A DNA stretch of 64,000 bases, taken from the NCBI RefSeq assembly GCF_003286075.1, contig NZ_QLUV01000009.1:1-64000 (forward strand), given 5' to 3'. Below, piece by piece: positions 16,850-24,926 of this stretch; the stretch's first letter is position 1, and the number at the start of each line of letters is the position of its first letter. The notes beneath the pieces were generated by a model. That model did no database searches. It saw only the letters and a program-made list of their open reading frames with translations, and was not told the DNA's origin. A program made the position numbers and the translations under genes. Origin of the DNA: Paracoccus endophyticus. GTDB taxonomy: Bacteria > Pseudomonadota > Alphaproteobacteria > Rhodobacterales > Rhodobacteraceae.

Positions 16850-17488
16850 GTGACCGGACGCATCATCACCGTGGCGCAGCAAAAGGGCGGGTCGGGCAAG
16901 ACCACGCTGACCGTGAACCTGGCCGTGGCCATGCGCCGGCGGGGCCTGCGCGTGGCGGTGCTGGACACCGATCCGCAGGGCAGCTTGGGGCGGTGGTTCA
17001 TGGAACGGCTGGACCTGGTCGGCGAGGACGAAGGGCTGGAGTTCTCGACCTCGTCGGCGTGGGGTGCAAGCTATGAAAGCGAGAAGTTGCGGCGGCGCTT
17101 CGACGTGGTGCTGATCGACACGCCCCCCAAGATCGAAAGCGACCTGCGCCCTGCCCTGCGGGTCGCCGACCTTGTGCTGGTGCCGGTCGCGTCCAGCCAG
17201 GTCGATCTTTGGGCGACCGAGGGCGTTCTGGACCTGGCTGCGCGCGAAAAGCGCCCGGTGCTGGTGGTGCTGAACCGGACGCGGTCGAACACGCGCCTGG
17301 GCGCCGAGATCGCGGCCGGCGCGGCCGAGCTGGGCGTCGCCGTCGCGCAATCGCAACTGGCCAACCGCGTCGTCTATGCCGAGACGCTGGGGCGCGGCGG
17401 CGCGGTCATCGACGTCGCCCGCTCGCCCGCGCAGGACGAGATCGCGGCATTGACCGACGAGGTTCTGGCCCACGCCGGCGGGCGCTGA
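16850..17488 (+). CDS. Orphan ParA-family ATPase
   Basis: A 212-aa MinD/ParA-type P-loop ATPase. The deviant Walker A is KGGSGKT at residues 12-18 with both lysines, then AVLDTDPQGSLGRW and VLIDTPPK for the A' and B motifs. It is shorter than chromosomal ParA and has no N-terminal helix-turn-helix. No parB or parS lies next to it, so it is not the chromosome-partition operon; cargo positioning or a plasmid-derived role are options. GTG 16850 is preceded by a G-rich site; ATG 16763 would add an unlikely 29 residues. Confidence 0.88.
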   Translation: MTGRIITVAQQKGGSGKTTLTVNLAVAMRRRGLRVAVLDTDPQGSLGRWFMERLDLVGEDEGLEFSTSSAWGASYESEKLRRRFDVVLIDTPPKIESDLRPALRVADLVLVPVASSQVDLWATEGVLDLAAREKRPVLVVLNRTRSNTRLGAEIAAGAAELGVAVAQSQLANRVVYAETLGRGGAVIDVARSPAQDEIAALTDEVLAHAGGR

Positions 17489-17524
17489 CGGACAGGCAAC
17501 AGGGCGGCCGGACAGGCGGGGGCG

Positions 17525-18400
17525 TCAGGGCGACAGGAATTCGACGCCGGGCAGGGCCGCGATCTGGGCCACGTCCTCCTCATAGGCCTCGGTGATCGCA
17601 TCGACCAGATCCTGCGTCCAGCCGGCCCCGACCAGCTCGGCGTGGATCGCCTCGGGCCGGGCATGACGGCCCAGCACGTCCGAAAACAGTTCGCGCCGCG
17701 CGGCGACGGTCAGGCGCCCCCCCTGGGTCAGCCGGTCGCGCAGCTCGGTCAGGCCCTCGGCCGTCAGGATGTCGCCCAGCACCGACAGCCCCGCCTTCAG
17801 CGGCACGTCGGTCGGCATGGTGGCCACGCGGCGCACCGCCTCGGGCCAGATCAGCGGCGTGTCCTCGTAGCACCAGACGATCAGCCGCCGCCCCTGCAAC
17901 GCCTCGCGGATCGCCTGGACCGACGGGGCCCAGCGCATCCCCAGCGGGTCCACACCGGCCAGCGCGCGGTCGAACGACGGATCGGGCAGGCGCGACACCA
18001 GGTGCGGGATCTGCACCGCCGGGTTCTGGATCGCCAGCGACACCTCGACCTCGGCGCTGGGAAACAGGTTGACCAGCGCCCGGATGCGTCCGGCCGCCTG
18101 CCCGAAATAGCGCCCGCCCGACAGGCTGCGCGCGGGCGTGCCCAGCAGCGAGGCCTGCGAGATGATCAGCCGGCGGACATCGTCGCCGTCCAGCAGCGCG
18201 TCATAGATCACCTCCTCCATCTGCGGCGTGGCCTGTCCCCCCGACAGCGAGGAGACGGCCTCGTCCAGCACGCCCTTCAGTCGGCCGGGGGCCACGACCT
18301 CGATGCCGTGGGCCAGCAGCCAGTCGCGGTTTTCCATCAGGGTCTTGATCATCCGCTCGGGCTCGGTGCCGTGGCTGCCGAAATGAAACGCCACCTGCAT
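17525..18400 (-). CDS. Conserved hypothetical protein (291 aa)
   Basis: I do not recognise a named family. The start, MQVAFHFGSHGTEPERMIKT, followed by ENRDWLLAHGIEVVAPGRLK, resembles a nucleotide- or sulfate-donor-binding fold such as sulfotransferase-like proteins seen next to sugar modification genes. No PAPS loop is clear. Later segments are RRLIISQASLLG and GRRLIVWCYEDTPLIWPE. No signal peptide or membrane segment is visible. It is divergent from the ABC permease (96 bp between starts) and converges on the parA-like gene. Confidence 0.75.
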   Translation of the reverse strand: MQVAFHFGSHGTEPERMIKTLMENRDWLLAHGIEVVAPGRLKGVLDEAVSSLSGGQATPQMEEVIYDALLDGDDVRRLIISQASLLGTPARSLSGGRYFGQAAGRIRALVNLFPSAEVEVSLAIQNPAVQIPHLVSRLPDPSFDRALAGVDPLGMRWAPSVQAIREALQGRRLIVWCYEDTPLIWPEAVRRVATMPTDVPLKAGLSVLGDILTAEGLTELRDRLTQGGRLTVAARRELFSDVLGRHARPEAIHAELVGAGWTQDLVDAITEAYEEDVAQIAALPGVEFLSP

Positions 18401-18495
18401 GTCAGTCCCCTTGCGGTTCCAGGCCCGGTCGGCCGGCGGGCGCAACTTAGCGGCCCGGCGTGGACAGTCAAACCGCTTTGGGCTAGCCCCGGGGC

Positions 18496-20187
18496 ATGAC
18501 GGACGCACCGGCTTCTCCGCGCCACACCCCCCGCCGCGCCGTTCAGGACCTGCGTCATGGCGCCGGCCTGATGTGGTCGGTGGGCGCCCTTCTGATCGCG
18601 GCGCTGGTCATGGCGCCGGTGCTGGCGGTGGCGTGGATGGCGCTGAACCCGGCCGACAACATCTGGCCGCACCTGATCGCCACCACCCTGCCGCGCTATC
18701 TGGCCAACACCGTCGTGCTGGCGCTGGGCACGGGGCTGCTGGCCGCCAGCACCGGGGCGGGCGCGGCGTGGCTGGTCACGATGTTCGACTTTCCCGGACG
18801 GCGCGCCCTGGAATGGCTGCTGCTGCTGCCGCTGGCCGTGCCCGCCTATATCGGGGCCTATGCGCTGGCGGATTTCCTGGATTATTCGGGTCCCGTCCAG
18901 ACGGCCCTGCGCGAGGCCGCAGGATGGCAGTCCGCCCGCGACTACTGGTTCCCCGAGATCCGCTCGATCGAGGCCGCGATCGTGGTCCTGGCGGCCGCGC
19001 TTTATCCTTATGTCTATCTGCTGGCCCGCACCGCCTGGACAGAGCAGTCGGCCAGCGCCTACGAGGTCGCGCGCGCCCTGGGGACCGGCGGCTGGGGCCT
19101 GTTTCGCCGCGTCGGCCTGCCGCTTGCGCGTCCCGCCATCGTCGCGGGCGCGGCCATCGCCATGATGGAGGCGGTCGCCGATTATGGCGTGGTCAGCTAT
19201 TTCGGTGTCCAGACGCTGAACACCGGCATCTTCACCACCTGGCTCGAAGGGCAGAACGCCGGCGGCGCCGCGCAGATCGCGCTGGTGATCCTGGGGATCG
19301 TGGTGGCGCTGTCGCTGGTCGAGCGCATCAGCCGCCGCCGCGCCCGATACCATCAAAGCGCGCGTCATCCCCGCCCCGTGACCCGCCAGCGCCTGCGCGG
19401 CTGGCCGGCGGCGCTGGCAACGCTGGCCTGCGTCCTGCCCTTTGCGATGGGTTTCGTTCTGCCGGTGGCGGTGATCGGGCATTATGCGCTGGCCTATCCG
19501 CAGGGCTGGTTCCGGCCGGGGCTGACGCAGGCGCTGGTCCACACCCTGACCCTGGGGGGCGGCGCCGCGGTCGCCACCGTCGCGCTGGCGCTGTTCATGG
19601 TCTACGGCGTGCGGCTGTCGGGATTGCGGCTGCCGCGGCTGCTGCTGCCCGTGACGACGATCGGCTATGCCGCGCCGGGCGCGGTGCTGGCGGTCGGCAT
19701 CCTTGTGCCGCTGGCCGCGCTGGACCACCGCATCGCCGATGCCGTCGAGCGGCTGACCGGCGCCGATCCCGGGCTGATCCTGACGGGCACCGGGTTTGCC
19801 ATCGTGGCGGCCTATATCGTGCGGTTCTTCGCGCTGGGACAGGGGGCGCTGGACGCCGCCTTCACGCGCGTCTCGCCGTCGCTGCCGATGGCCGCGCGGT
19901 CGCTGGGGCGCGGCCCGGGGGGCGTGCTGCGCGACCTTTACGTGCCGCTGATGCGGGGGTCCGTGGCCTCGGCCCTGCTGCTGGTCTTTGTCGATTGCTC
20001 GAAAGAGCTGCCGGCCACGCTGCTGCTGCGCCCCTTCAACTACGAGACGCTGGCGACGCGGGTGCATGAGAAGGCCAGCCTGGAGGATCTGGGCAACGCC
20101 GCCCCCGCCGCCCTGCTGGTCATGGCGGTGGGCCTGGTCGCCGTGGCCCTGCTGGCGCGCACCAACCTGGGCCGGCCGGGACGCTGA
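18496..20187 (+). CDS. Iron-type ABC transporter permease (FbpB-like, fused double unit)
   Basis: A 563-aa membrane protein with about 12 membrane segments and two permease units in tandem. EAA-type loops are visible at YEVARALGTGGWGLFRRVGLP in the first half and MAARSLGRGPGGVLRDLYVP in the second. This is the layout of ferric-iron permeases such as FbpB/SfuB. No binding protein or ATPase gene lies beside it, so it must use partners encoded elsewhere. Iron is inferred from family, not from a site here. Confidence 0.88.
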   Translation: MTDAPASPRHTPRRAVQDLRHGAGLMWSVGALLIAALVMAPVLAVAWMALNPADNIWPHLIATTLPRYLANTVVLALGTGLLAASTGAGAAWLVTMFDFPGRRALEWLLLLPLAVPAYIGAYALADFLDYSGPVQTALREAAGWQSARDYWFPEIRSIEAAIVVLAAALYPYVYLLARTAWTEQSASAYEVARALGTGGWGLFRRVGLPLARPAIVAGAAIAMMEAVADYGVVSYFGVQTLNTGIFTTWLEGQNAGGAAQIALVILGIVVALSLVERISRRRARYHQSARHPRPVTRQRLRGWPAALATLACVLPFAMGFVLPVAVIGHYALAYPQGWFRPGLTQALVHTLTLGGGAAVATVALALFMVYGVRLSGLRLPRLLLPVTTIGYAAPGAVLAVGILVPLAALDHRIADAVERLTGADPGLILTGTGFAIVAAYIVRFFALGQGALDAAFTRVSPSLPMAARSLGRGPGGVLRDLYVPLMRGSVASALLLVFVDCSKELPATLLLRPFNYETLATRVHEKASLEDLGNAAPAALLVMAVGLVAVALLARTNLGRPGR

Positions 20188-20230
20188 CGGTCTTGCCGGA
20201 CGCGCGCGCAGCGCGTATCTGCTGGCCTGC

Positions 20231-20305
20231 GCCGGTTTAGCTCAGTGGTAGAGCGTCTGATTTGTAATCAGGGGGTCGGGGGTTCAAATCCCTCAACCGG
20301 CACCA
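20231..20305 (+). tRNA. tRNA-Thr (anticodon TGT)
   Basis: A complete 75-nt cloverleaf with encoded CCA. GCCGGTT pairs with AACCGGC, the D arm is TAGCTCAGTGGTAGAGC and the T arm has GGTTCAAATCC. The loop TTTGTAA gives anticodon UGU. Its 3' end borders a lower-GC stretch. Confidence 0.97.
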
Positions 20306-20432
20306 CCTGAATCAATAGCTCATGAGAGTATTGAGGCCGACGATCAGGATAGTTTTCCGGGCAGGGTAACAGGTGGGGTAACAAACAGGGTTACTGACAC
20401 CCTACCCCGCACAGACTTTGGCAAGAGCGGCG
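20306..20432. other. Lower-GC scar at the 3' end of tRNA-Thr
   Basis: GC drops to about half directly after the tRNA. The segment holds GGTAACA twice (20355-20386 region) and an inverted GTTAC copy. No integrase gene and no second copy of the tRNA end are visible in the window. It looks like the remains of an integrated element, but that is inference. Confidence 0.4.
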
Positions 20433-20798
20433 TCAGACTGACAGATAGGCGTCAAGGTCGGCGTGTGCCTTGAGAAGCTCAAACAGCACTCTCATGAACT
20501 GGCGGTTCGCGGTCATCCGGGGGGCCTCGTGGTGAGTGCCGCGAGAGAAACGACTTTTGTTCCAAGCTGTGACGTGCCGCTTGAACGAGTCGTCGTCCAT
20601 CATTTTGGCGGCAACGACGCGACAAACGTTGAGCGAGATAGGGCGTCCCCCTTCGCCGCAAAGGTCAGCGACGGCGGCAACATAATCCCGAACGCTCAGC
20701 ACATAGGTTGCGAGTTCCAGCGTAAACGGGCCTTCAGGTGGTGCACCGAAGAACACTTCGATGGCGTGAAGCTGCGCCTCGGACGCGAGCGTGGTCAT
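20433..20798 (-). CDS. Hypothetical protein (121 aa), probably accessory
   Basis: I do not recognise this protein. ATG 20798 follows AGAGGGA at a good distance, so it is a credible gene. The chain is soluble and mixed helical: MTTLASEAQLHAIEVFFGAP, then YVLSVRDYVAAVADLC, and a C-terminal NRQFMRVLFELLKAHADLDA. Base composition is poorer in GC than its neighbours and codon use is less biased. Together with the tRNA-Thr next door this suggests horizontal origin. Confidence 0.6.
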   Translation of the reverse strand: MTTLASEAQLHAIEVFFGAPPEGPFTLELATYVLSVRDYVAAVADLCGEGGRPISLNVCRVVAAKMMDDDSFKRHVTAWNKSRFSRGTHHEAPRMTANRQFMRVLFELLKAHADLDAYLSV

Positions 20799-21023
20799 CG
20801 TTCCCTCTCTCATTTACACCAACTAGGCACGGCGGTCAGGATTCTGGTAGTCAGTCTCTCTCTTGTCACGCAGTTGCCTCGCGCAGCCGGTCAGGCAAGT
20901 CCCGTGCATCTGCAACCGCCTGCGGTCCCCGCGGCCACGTCGCCGGCGTCCCCTCGTCCAGCCACGACAGCGCCGGTCACCACGGCTTGAACGCCGTCCC
21001 CAGCGCCCGGGCTGCCTGCGCCC

Positions 21024-21272
21024 TCACATCCCCAGCGCTGCCTTGTACATGTCCAGGATCGCCTCTTCCTCGGCGATGTCGTCCTTGTCGCGCTTGCGCA
21101 GGGCAATGACCTTGCGCATGACCTTGGTGTCATAGCCACGCGCCTTGGCCTCGGCCATCAGCTCTTTCTGGCGCTCGGCCACGTCGCTTTTCTCGGCGTC
21201 GAGCTGTTCGTACTGTTCGATGAACTGCCGCAGCTCGCCCGCCGCGATGCCATAGGCCTGATCGTCGCTCAT
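21024..21272 (-). CDS. gapR: GapR nucleoid-associated protein (DUF2312)
   Basis: This 82-aa protein matches the GapR/DUF2312 family. It has an N-terminal helix starting in AYGIAAGELRQFIEQYEQLD, the AERQKELMAEAKARGYDTK segment and a basic KVMRKVIALRKRDKDD patch. In Caulobacter GapR binds overtwisted AT-rich DNA ahead of replication and transcription and stimulates type II topoisomerases. ATG 21272 gives the standard family length of about 80-90 aa. It is transcribed alone, divergent from the small membrane protein gene. Confidence 0.92.
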   Translation of the reverse strand: MSDDQAYGIAAGELRQFIEQYEQLDAEKSDVAERQKELMAEAKARGYDTKVMRKVIALRKRDKDDIAEEEAILDMYKAALGM

Positions 21273-21401
21273 CCGCTGTGTCCCTCTGCTTGACCGAGGC
21301 CGTGTCCTAGGGCGTCTTGCCCCATCGCGCAATCGCCGCTAACGCGCGCCGGACCGGACAAGGGCCGGTCGGGCGTGGCCGGATGGAAAAGGAAGACCGC
21401 A

Positions 21402-21629
21402 ATGACCGCTTTCGACCTGCTGATCTGGGGGGGTGCCGCGCTGACCGCGGCCGGGCTGATCGGCATCGTGTGGTGCATCGCAGCCGTGGTGGGGGCGCGG
21501 CGCGCGGGGGTCGACGACGCCGCCATGCGCGCCCGGATGCAACGCGTGGTCGCCGTGAACATGGCGGCGCTGGCCGCGTCGATGCTGGGGCTGATGGCCG
21601 TGGTTCTGGGCATCATGCTGGGGCGTTGA
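21402..21629 (+). CDS. Small two-TM membrane protein
   Basis: A 75-aa protein with two membrane helices, about residues 5-30 and 52-74, joined by a charged loop (RRAGVDDAAMRARMQR). AAAAGGAAG precedes the ATG. Similar uncharacterised proteins are common in Rhodobacterales. It ends just before the SqrR-type operator, so it is probably not part of the YedE operon. Confidence 0.75.
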   Translation: MTAFDLLIWGGAALTAAGLIGIVWCIAAVVGARRAGVDDAAMRARMQRVVAVNMAALAASMLGLMAVVLGIMLGR

Positions 21630-21632
21630 CAC

Positions 21633-21648
21633 ATTCGACAACTCGAAT
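21633..21648. promoter_or_regulatory. SqrR/BigR-type operator
   Basis: The site is ATTCGA-CAAC-TCGAAT, a perfect 6-bp inverted repeat that contains ATTC-N8-GAAT. As I recall, this is the box bound by the persulfide-sensing ArsR-family repressors SqrR of Rhodobacter and BigR. It lies 37 bp before the first YeeE/YedE gene, in an AT-rich promoter-like stretch. Binding is inferred from the match and the sulfur-linked genes downstream. Confidence 0.65.
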
Positions 21649-21685
21649 ATATTTCCCCGCAAGCCATGCGATGGGGGGGACCGCC

Positions 21686-22114
21686 ATGCCGACGGACTGG
21701 ATGCTGGGATTGCTGGGCGGGCTGATGATCGGCGCGGCGGCGGCGGCGTTCCTGTTCGGCGTCGGACAGGTCATGGGCGCCAGCGGGCTGATCGCGGGGC
21801 TGCTGTCCCCGGCTTCGGCAGGCCCCGACCGGCGCATCGAGCGGATCGCCTTTGTGGTCGGGCTGGTGGCGATGCCCGCCCTGCTGGTGCATCTTGGCCC
21901 CGCGCAGGGGTTTGCGCCGCTGGTCGGCTGGCCGGTGCTGATCCTCGCCGGGCTTCTGGTGGGCTTCGGCTCTCGGGTGGCCAACGGCTGCACCTCGGGC
22001 CACGGGGTCTGCGGCGTCTCGCGGCTGGCGCCGCGCGGGATCGCGGCGACCGCAACCTATATCGCCTTCGGCGTGGTGGGCGTGCTTGTCGCGCGCTGGG
22101 CGGGGTGGGCGTGA
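21686..22114 (+). CDS. YeeE/YedE-family transporter half (first)
   Basis: A 142-aa membrane protein with about four helices. The conserved GSRVANGCTSGHGVCGVSRL loop carries the cysteine thought to handle thiosulfate or other sulfur compounds in this family. A pair of such half-size proteins is the pattern of PmpA/PmpB in BigR-controlled operons. The stop overlaps the start of the next gene (TGATG). The upstream ATTC-N8-GAAT box supports induction by sulfide or persulfide. Confidence 0.9.
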   Translation: MPTDWMLGLLGGLMIGAAAAAFLFGVGQVMGASGLIAGLLSPASAGPDRRIERIAFVVGLVAMPALLVHLGPAQGFAPLVGWPVLILAGLLVGFGSRVANGCTSGHGVCGVSRLAPRGIAATATYIAFGVVGVLVARWAGWA

Positions 22115-22536
22115 TGGCGCGGACCCAAGGTTTGCGGGCGATCATCGCGCTGCTGTCGGGGGCGCTGTTCGGTGCCGGGCTGGTGGTGTCCGGCATGACC
22201 GATCCCGCCAAGGTCCGCGGCTTTCTGGACCTGTTCGGGGCATGGGACCCGACGCTGGTGTTCGTGATGGGCGGTGCTGTCGCGGTGATGGCGGTGGCAT
22301 GGCGGCGGGCCGCGCGGATGGACCTTGCCGCCACCGGCGATCCGATGCCCGGCCCGCCCCCTGCCCGGCTTGATGCGCGACTGTTCGTCGGCTCGATGCT
22401 GTTCGGCCTGGGCTGGGGGCTTGCGGGCTATTGCCCCGGTCCGGCGGCGGCGTCCCTGCTGACCGGCGGGATCGGGATCCTGGTCTTCGTGGCCGCGATG
22501 CTGGCCGGGATGCGGGCCGCACGCTGGCTTGCATGA
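22114..22536 (+). CDS. YeeE/YedE-family transporter half (second)
   Basis: A 140-aa partner of the preceding protein, also about four helices. The family cysteine lies in [17 protein letters not shown], and [20 protein letters not shown] is a typical N-terminal signature. Together the two halves rebuild one full YeeE-like transporter. The ATG shares bases with the previous stop; a GTG directly before it is the only other nearby start. Its own stop overlaps dtd as ATGA. Confidence 0.9.
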   Translation: MARTQGLRAIIALLSGALFGAGLVVSGMTDPAKVRGFLDLFGAWDPTLVFVMGGAVAVMAVAWRRAARMDLAATGDPMPGPPPARLDARLFVGSMLFGLGWGLAGYCPGPAAASLLTGGIGILVFVAAMLAGMRAARWLA

Positions 22537-22982
22537 GGGCGCTGGTCCAGCGCGTGGCCGAGGCCGAGGTGACGGTCGCAGGCGCGTCCGTCGGGCGCAT
22601 CGGGCCGGGCCTGCTGGTCCTGGTCTGCGCCATGCAGGGCGACGACGAGGGCCAGGCCGACAGGCTGGCCGCGCGCGTGGCCAGGCTGCGCATCTTCCGG
22701 GACGAGGCCGATAAGATGAACCGCTCGGTCCTGGACACGGGCGGCGGCGCGCTGGTCGTCAGCCAGTTCACGCTGGCCGCCGACACCCGCACGGGCAACC
22801 GACCCGGCTTTTCCGCCGCCGCCGCGCCAGAGACGGGCGAGGCGCTTTACCTGCGCTTTGCCGCGGCCCTGCGGGACTTGGGCGTTCCGGTGCAGACCGG
22901 CGTCTTCGGCGCGGACATGCGCGTGGCGCTGGTCAACGACGGCCCGGTGACGATCTGGCTGGACAGCGCCGTCCGGGGCTGA
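22533..22982 (+). CDS. dtd: D-aminoacyl-tRNA deacylase Dtd
   Basis: This 149-aa enzyme removes D-amino acids (and glycine from tRNA-Ala) from mischarged tRNAs. The N-terminus [15 protein letters not shown], the [17 protein letters not shown] segment with the SQxT motif, and the [11 protein letters not shown] end with the GP motif are all present. Length is standard. It overlaps the second YedE gene by 4 bp, so it is probably co-transcribed with the sulfur transporter, an odd pairing with no obvious shared task. Confidence 0.95.
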   Translation: MRALVQRVAEAEVTVAGASVGRIGPGLLVLVCAMQGDDEGQADRLAARVARLRIFRDEADKMNRSVLDTGGGALVVSQFTLAADTRTGNRPGFSAAAAPETGEALYLRFAAALRDLGVPVQTGVFGADMRVALVNDGPVTIWLDSAVRG

Positions 22983-23232
22983 GCGTTCCTGCGCGCCACG
23001 GGTTGACTTTGTCCCCCGGTCAGCCCATCTGTTCCCAGTCGCCGTCCGCTGCCGCGTGAGCAGCCGCAGGTTTCCTGCCAGGGCACGACGTTTCATCTGG
23101 TTCCCATGTCACGCAAGGGTCGCCGGCGGGTTTCGTATCTGACCCGCACCCTTACGTCTGTTCCGTCACGGCCCCTGGCCGCGCGGGACCCTGCGTGCGG
23201 CCCGATACGGGGGCCGGCGCGCCAAGGAACGA
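22983..23232. other. Long leader region before the DEAD-box helicase gene
   Basis: This 250-bp stretch holds no credible gene. It probably contains the helicase promoter and a long 5' UTR, as is common for RNA helicases that are induced by cold. I could not identify the promoter. Confidence 0.4.
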
Positions 23233-24654
23233 ATGATGACAATGACCGACACCCGCCCGGCCCGTCCGGGCAAGCCGCGCTTCGACCGTGCTCCCGCAGC
23301 CGATCGCGCGGGCAAGCCGAACTCTCCCGGTTTCATGGCCAAGCGCGGTCCGCGCAAGCGTGGCCCGGCCGAGGCCGAACCTTTTGTCCGCCGCGCCATC
23401 CCCGATATGGACACGCCGTTCACCCGCATGGGCATCGACCCGCGCGTGGCGATCAACCTGCCCGACCTGGGGCTGACCGATCCGACGCCGATCCAGGCCG
23501 AGGCGATCCCCGCCATCGTCAAGGGCCGCGACCTGCTGGGCCTGGCCCAGACCGGCACCGGCAAGACCGCGGCCTTTGCATTGCCGATGCTGACCCGGCT
23601 GCTGGTGGCCGGCAAGCGCGCCGAGCCGGGGACCTGCCGCGCGCTGATCCTGGCGCCGACACGCGAACTGGCGACCCAGATCGCCCGCAACGTCGAATCC
23701 TTTGCCCATGGCACCGGCCTGCGCGCCTTTCGCGTGGTGGGCGGCGCCTCGATCAACGTGCAGGTGGACCGGCTGTCGCGTGGCGTGGACATCCTGATCG
23801 CCACGCCCGGCCGCCTGATCGACCTGATCGAGCGCAAGGCAGTCCGCTTTGACGACACGCGCTATCTGGTGCTGGACGAGGCGGACCAGATGCTGGACAT
23901 CGGCTTCATCCATGCGCTGCGCCGCATTGCCAAGCTGCTGCCGCCGGACCGCCAGACGCTGCTGTTCTCGGCCACCATGCCCAAGCTGATGGAGGAATTG
24001 GCCGACAGCTATCTGCAGGACCCGGTGCGCGTCGCGGTGAACCCGCCCGGCAAGCCGGCCGAGCGGATCGAGCAGGGCGTCCACTTCGTCAACCAGGGCG
24101 ACAAGGCCGCGCTGCTGGCCGAGTACCTGGCCAAGCACCCGGGCGAGCTGGCGATCGTCTTCGGGCGCACCAAGCACGGGTCGGAAAAGCTGTACACCCT
24201 GCTGCAGAAATGGGGCTTCAAGGTCGACACCATCCACGGCAACAAGAGCCAGGGCCAGCGCGAACGCGCCCTTGCGTCGTTCCGTGCGGAACAGACCCAT
24301 GTTCTGGTGGCCACGGACGTGGCGGCGCGCGGGCTGGATATCCCGCAGGTCGCGCACATCTACAACTATGACCTGCCGAACGTGCCGGAAAACTATGTCC
24401 ACCGCATCGGCCGCACCGCGCGGGCGGGCCGCGATGGCCGCGCCGTCGCGTTCTGCGCCCCGGCCGAGGTGGGCGAACTGCGCGCCGTCGAAAAGGCGAT
24501 GAAGGCCACGATCCCGGTCATCGGGGGCGAGCCGCCGGTCGGCCCCGTGCCTGCGGCCCGCAAGGTCGGCGGCAAGCCCGCGATGTCGGCGGGCCCCGCC
24601 CGCAAGCGCCCGGCCCGCCGCCCGTCGCGCGCGCCCAAGTCCGCGCAGCACTGA
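23233..24654 (+). CDS. DEAD-box ATP-dependent RNA helicase (RhlE-like)
   Basis: A 473-aa RNA helicase likely involved in ribosome assembly or mRNA turnover. Motifs in order: Q-motif (GLTDPTPIQAEAIP), motif I AQTGTGKT, Ia APTRELATQ, motif II DEAD, motif III SAT, then DVAARGLDIP and motif VI HRIGRTARAGRDG. Basic low-complexity tails flank the core, including a C-terminal KRPARRPSRAPK that may bind RNA. AAGGA lies before the ATG at 23233; the next codon is also ATG. A strong terminator follows. Confidence 0.95.
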   Translation: MMTMTDTRPARPGKPRFDRAPAADRAGKPNSPGFMAKRGPRKRGPAEAEPFVRRAIPDMDTPFTRMGIDPRVAINLPDLGLTDPTPIQAEAIPAIVKGRDLLGLAQTGTGKTAAFALPMLTRLLVAGKRAEPGTCRALILAPTRELATQIARNVESFAHGTGLRAFRVVGGASINVQVDRLSRGVDILIATPGRLIDLIERKAVRFDDTRYLVLDEADQMLDIGFIHALRRIAKLLPPDRQTLLFSATMPKLMEELADSYLQDPVRVAVNPPGKPAERIEQGVHFVNQGDKAALLAEYLAKHPGELAIVFGRTKHGSEKLYTLLQKWGFKVDTIHGNKSQGQRERALASFRAEQTHVLVATDVAARGLDIPQVAHIYNYDLPNVPENYVHRIGRTARAGRDGRAVAFCAPAEVGELRAVEKAMKATIPVIGGEPPVGPVPAARKVGGKPAMSAGPARKRPARRPSRAPKSAQH

Positions 24655-24661
24655 TCAGGAT

Positions 24662-24689
24662 CGGGCGGGGCCGCGTGCCCCGCCCGTTT
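24662..24689 (+). terminator. Rho-independent terminator of the helicase gene
   Basis: CGGGCGGGGC (24662-24671) pairs perfectly with GCCCCGCCCG (24677-24686) over a 5-nt loop and is followed by TTT. It starts 8 bp after the helicase stop. Confidence 0.8.
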
Positions 24690-24926
24690 CCTGTCCGGCA
24701 GGTCCCGTGTGAGGGGTCCACGGCCGGTCAGGGACCGGCATCGGCCGGGGGACCGTCGCCGGCAACCCTCGTCGCCGCGCAGTCCTGTTTGCCAGGACAG
24801 CGCCACCGCTTTGCCGGAACGGCGTTCAGCAAATCTTTACCTTGGGTGCGGCAGGGTGGGGGCGGCGGCGTTGCGACCGCCGAACCGCTGCGTTAACCCT
24901 TCCCAAACAGGTAAAGGACCATTGTC

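Noticed and set aside
20306-20473. Short plus-strand open frame running out of tRNA-Thr
   Set aside because: It reads through the tRNA itself and overlaps the opposite 121-aa gene. It is at most a relic of an inserted element.
24893-24910. GTTAACC upstream of dacC as a CtrA site
   Set aside because: Only one half-site is present; the second TTAA at the required 7-bp distance is missing.
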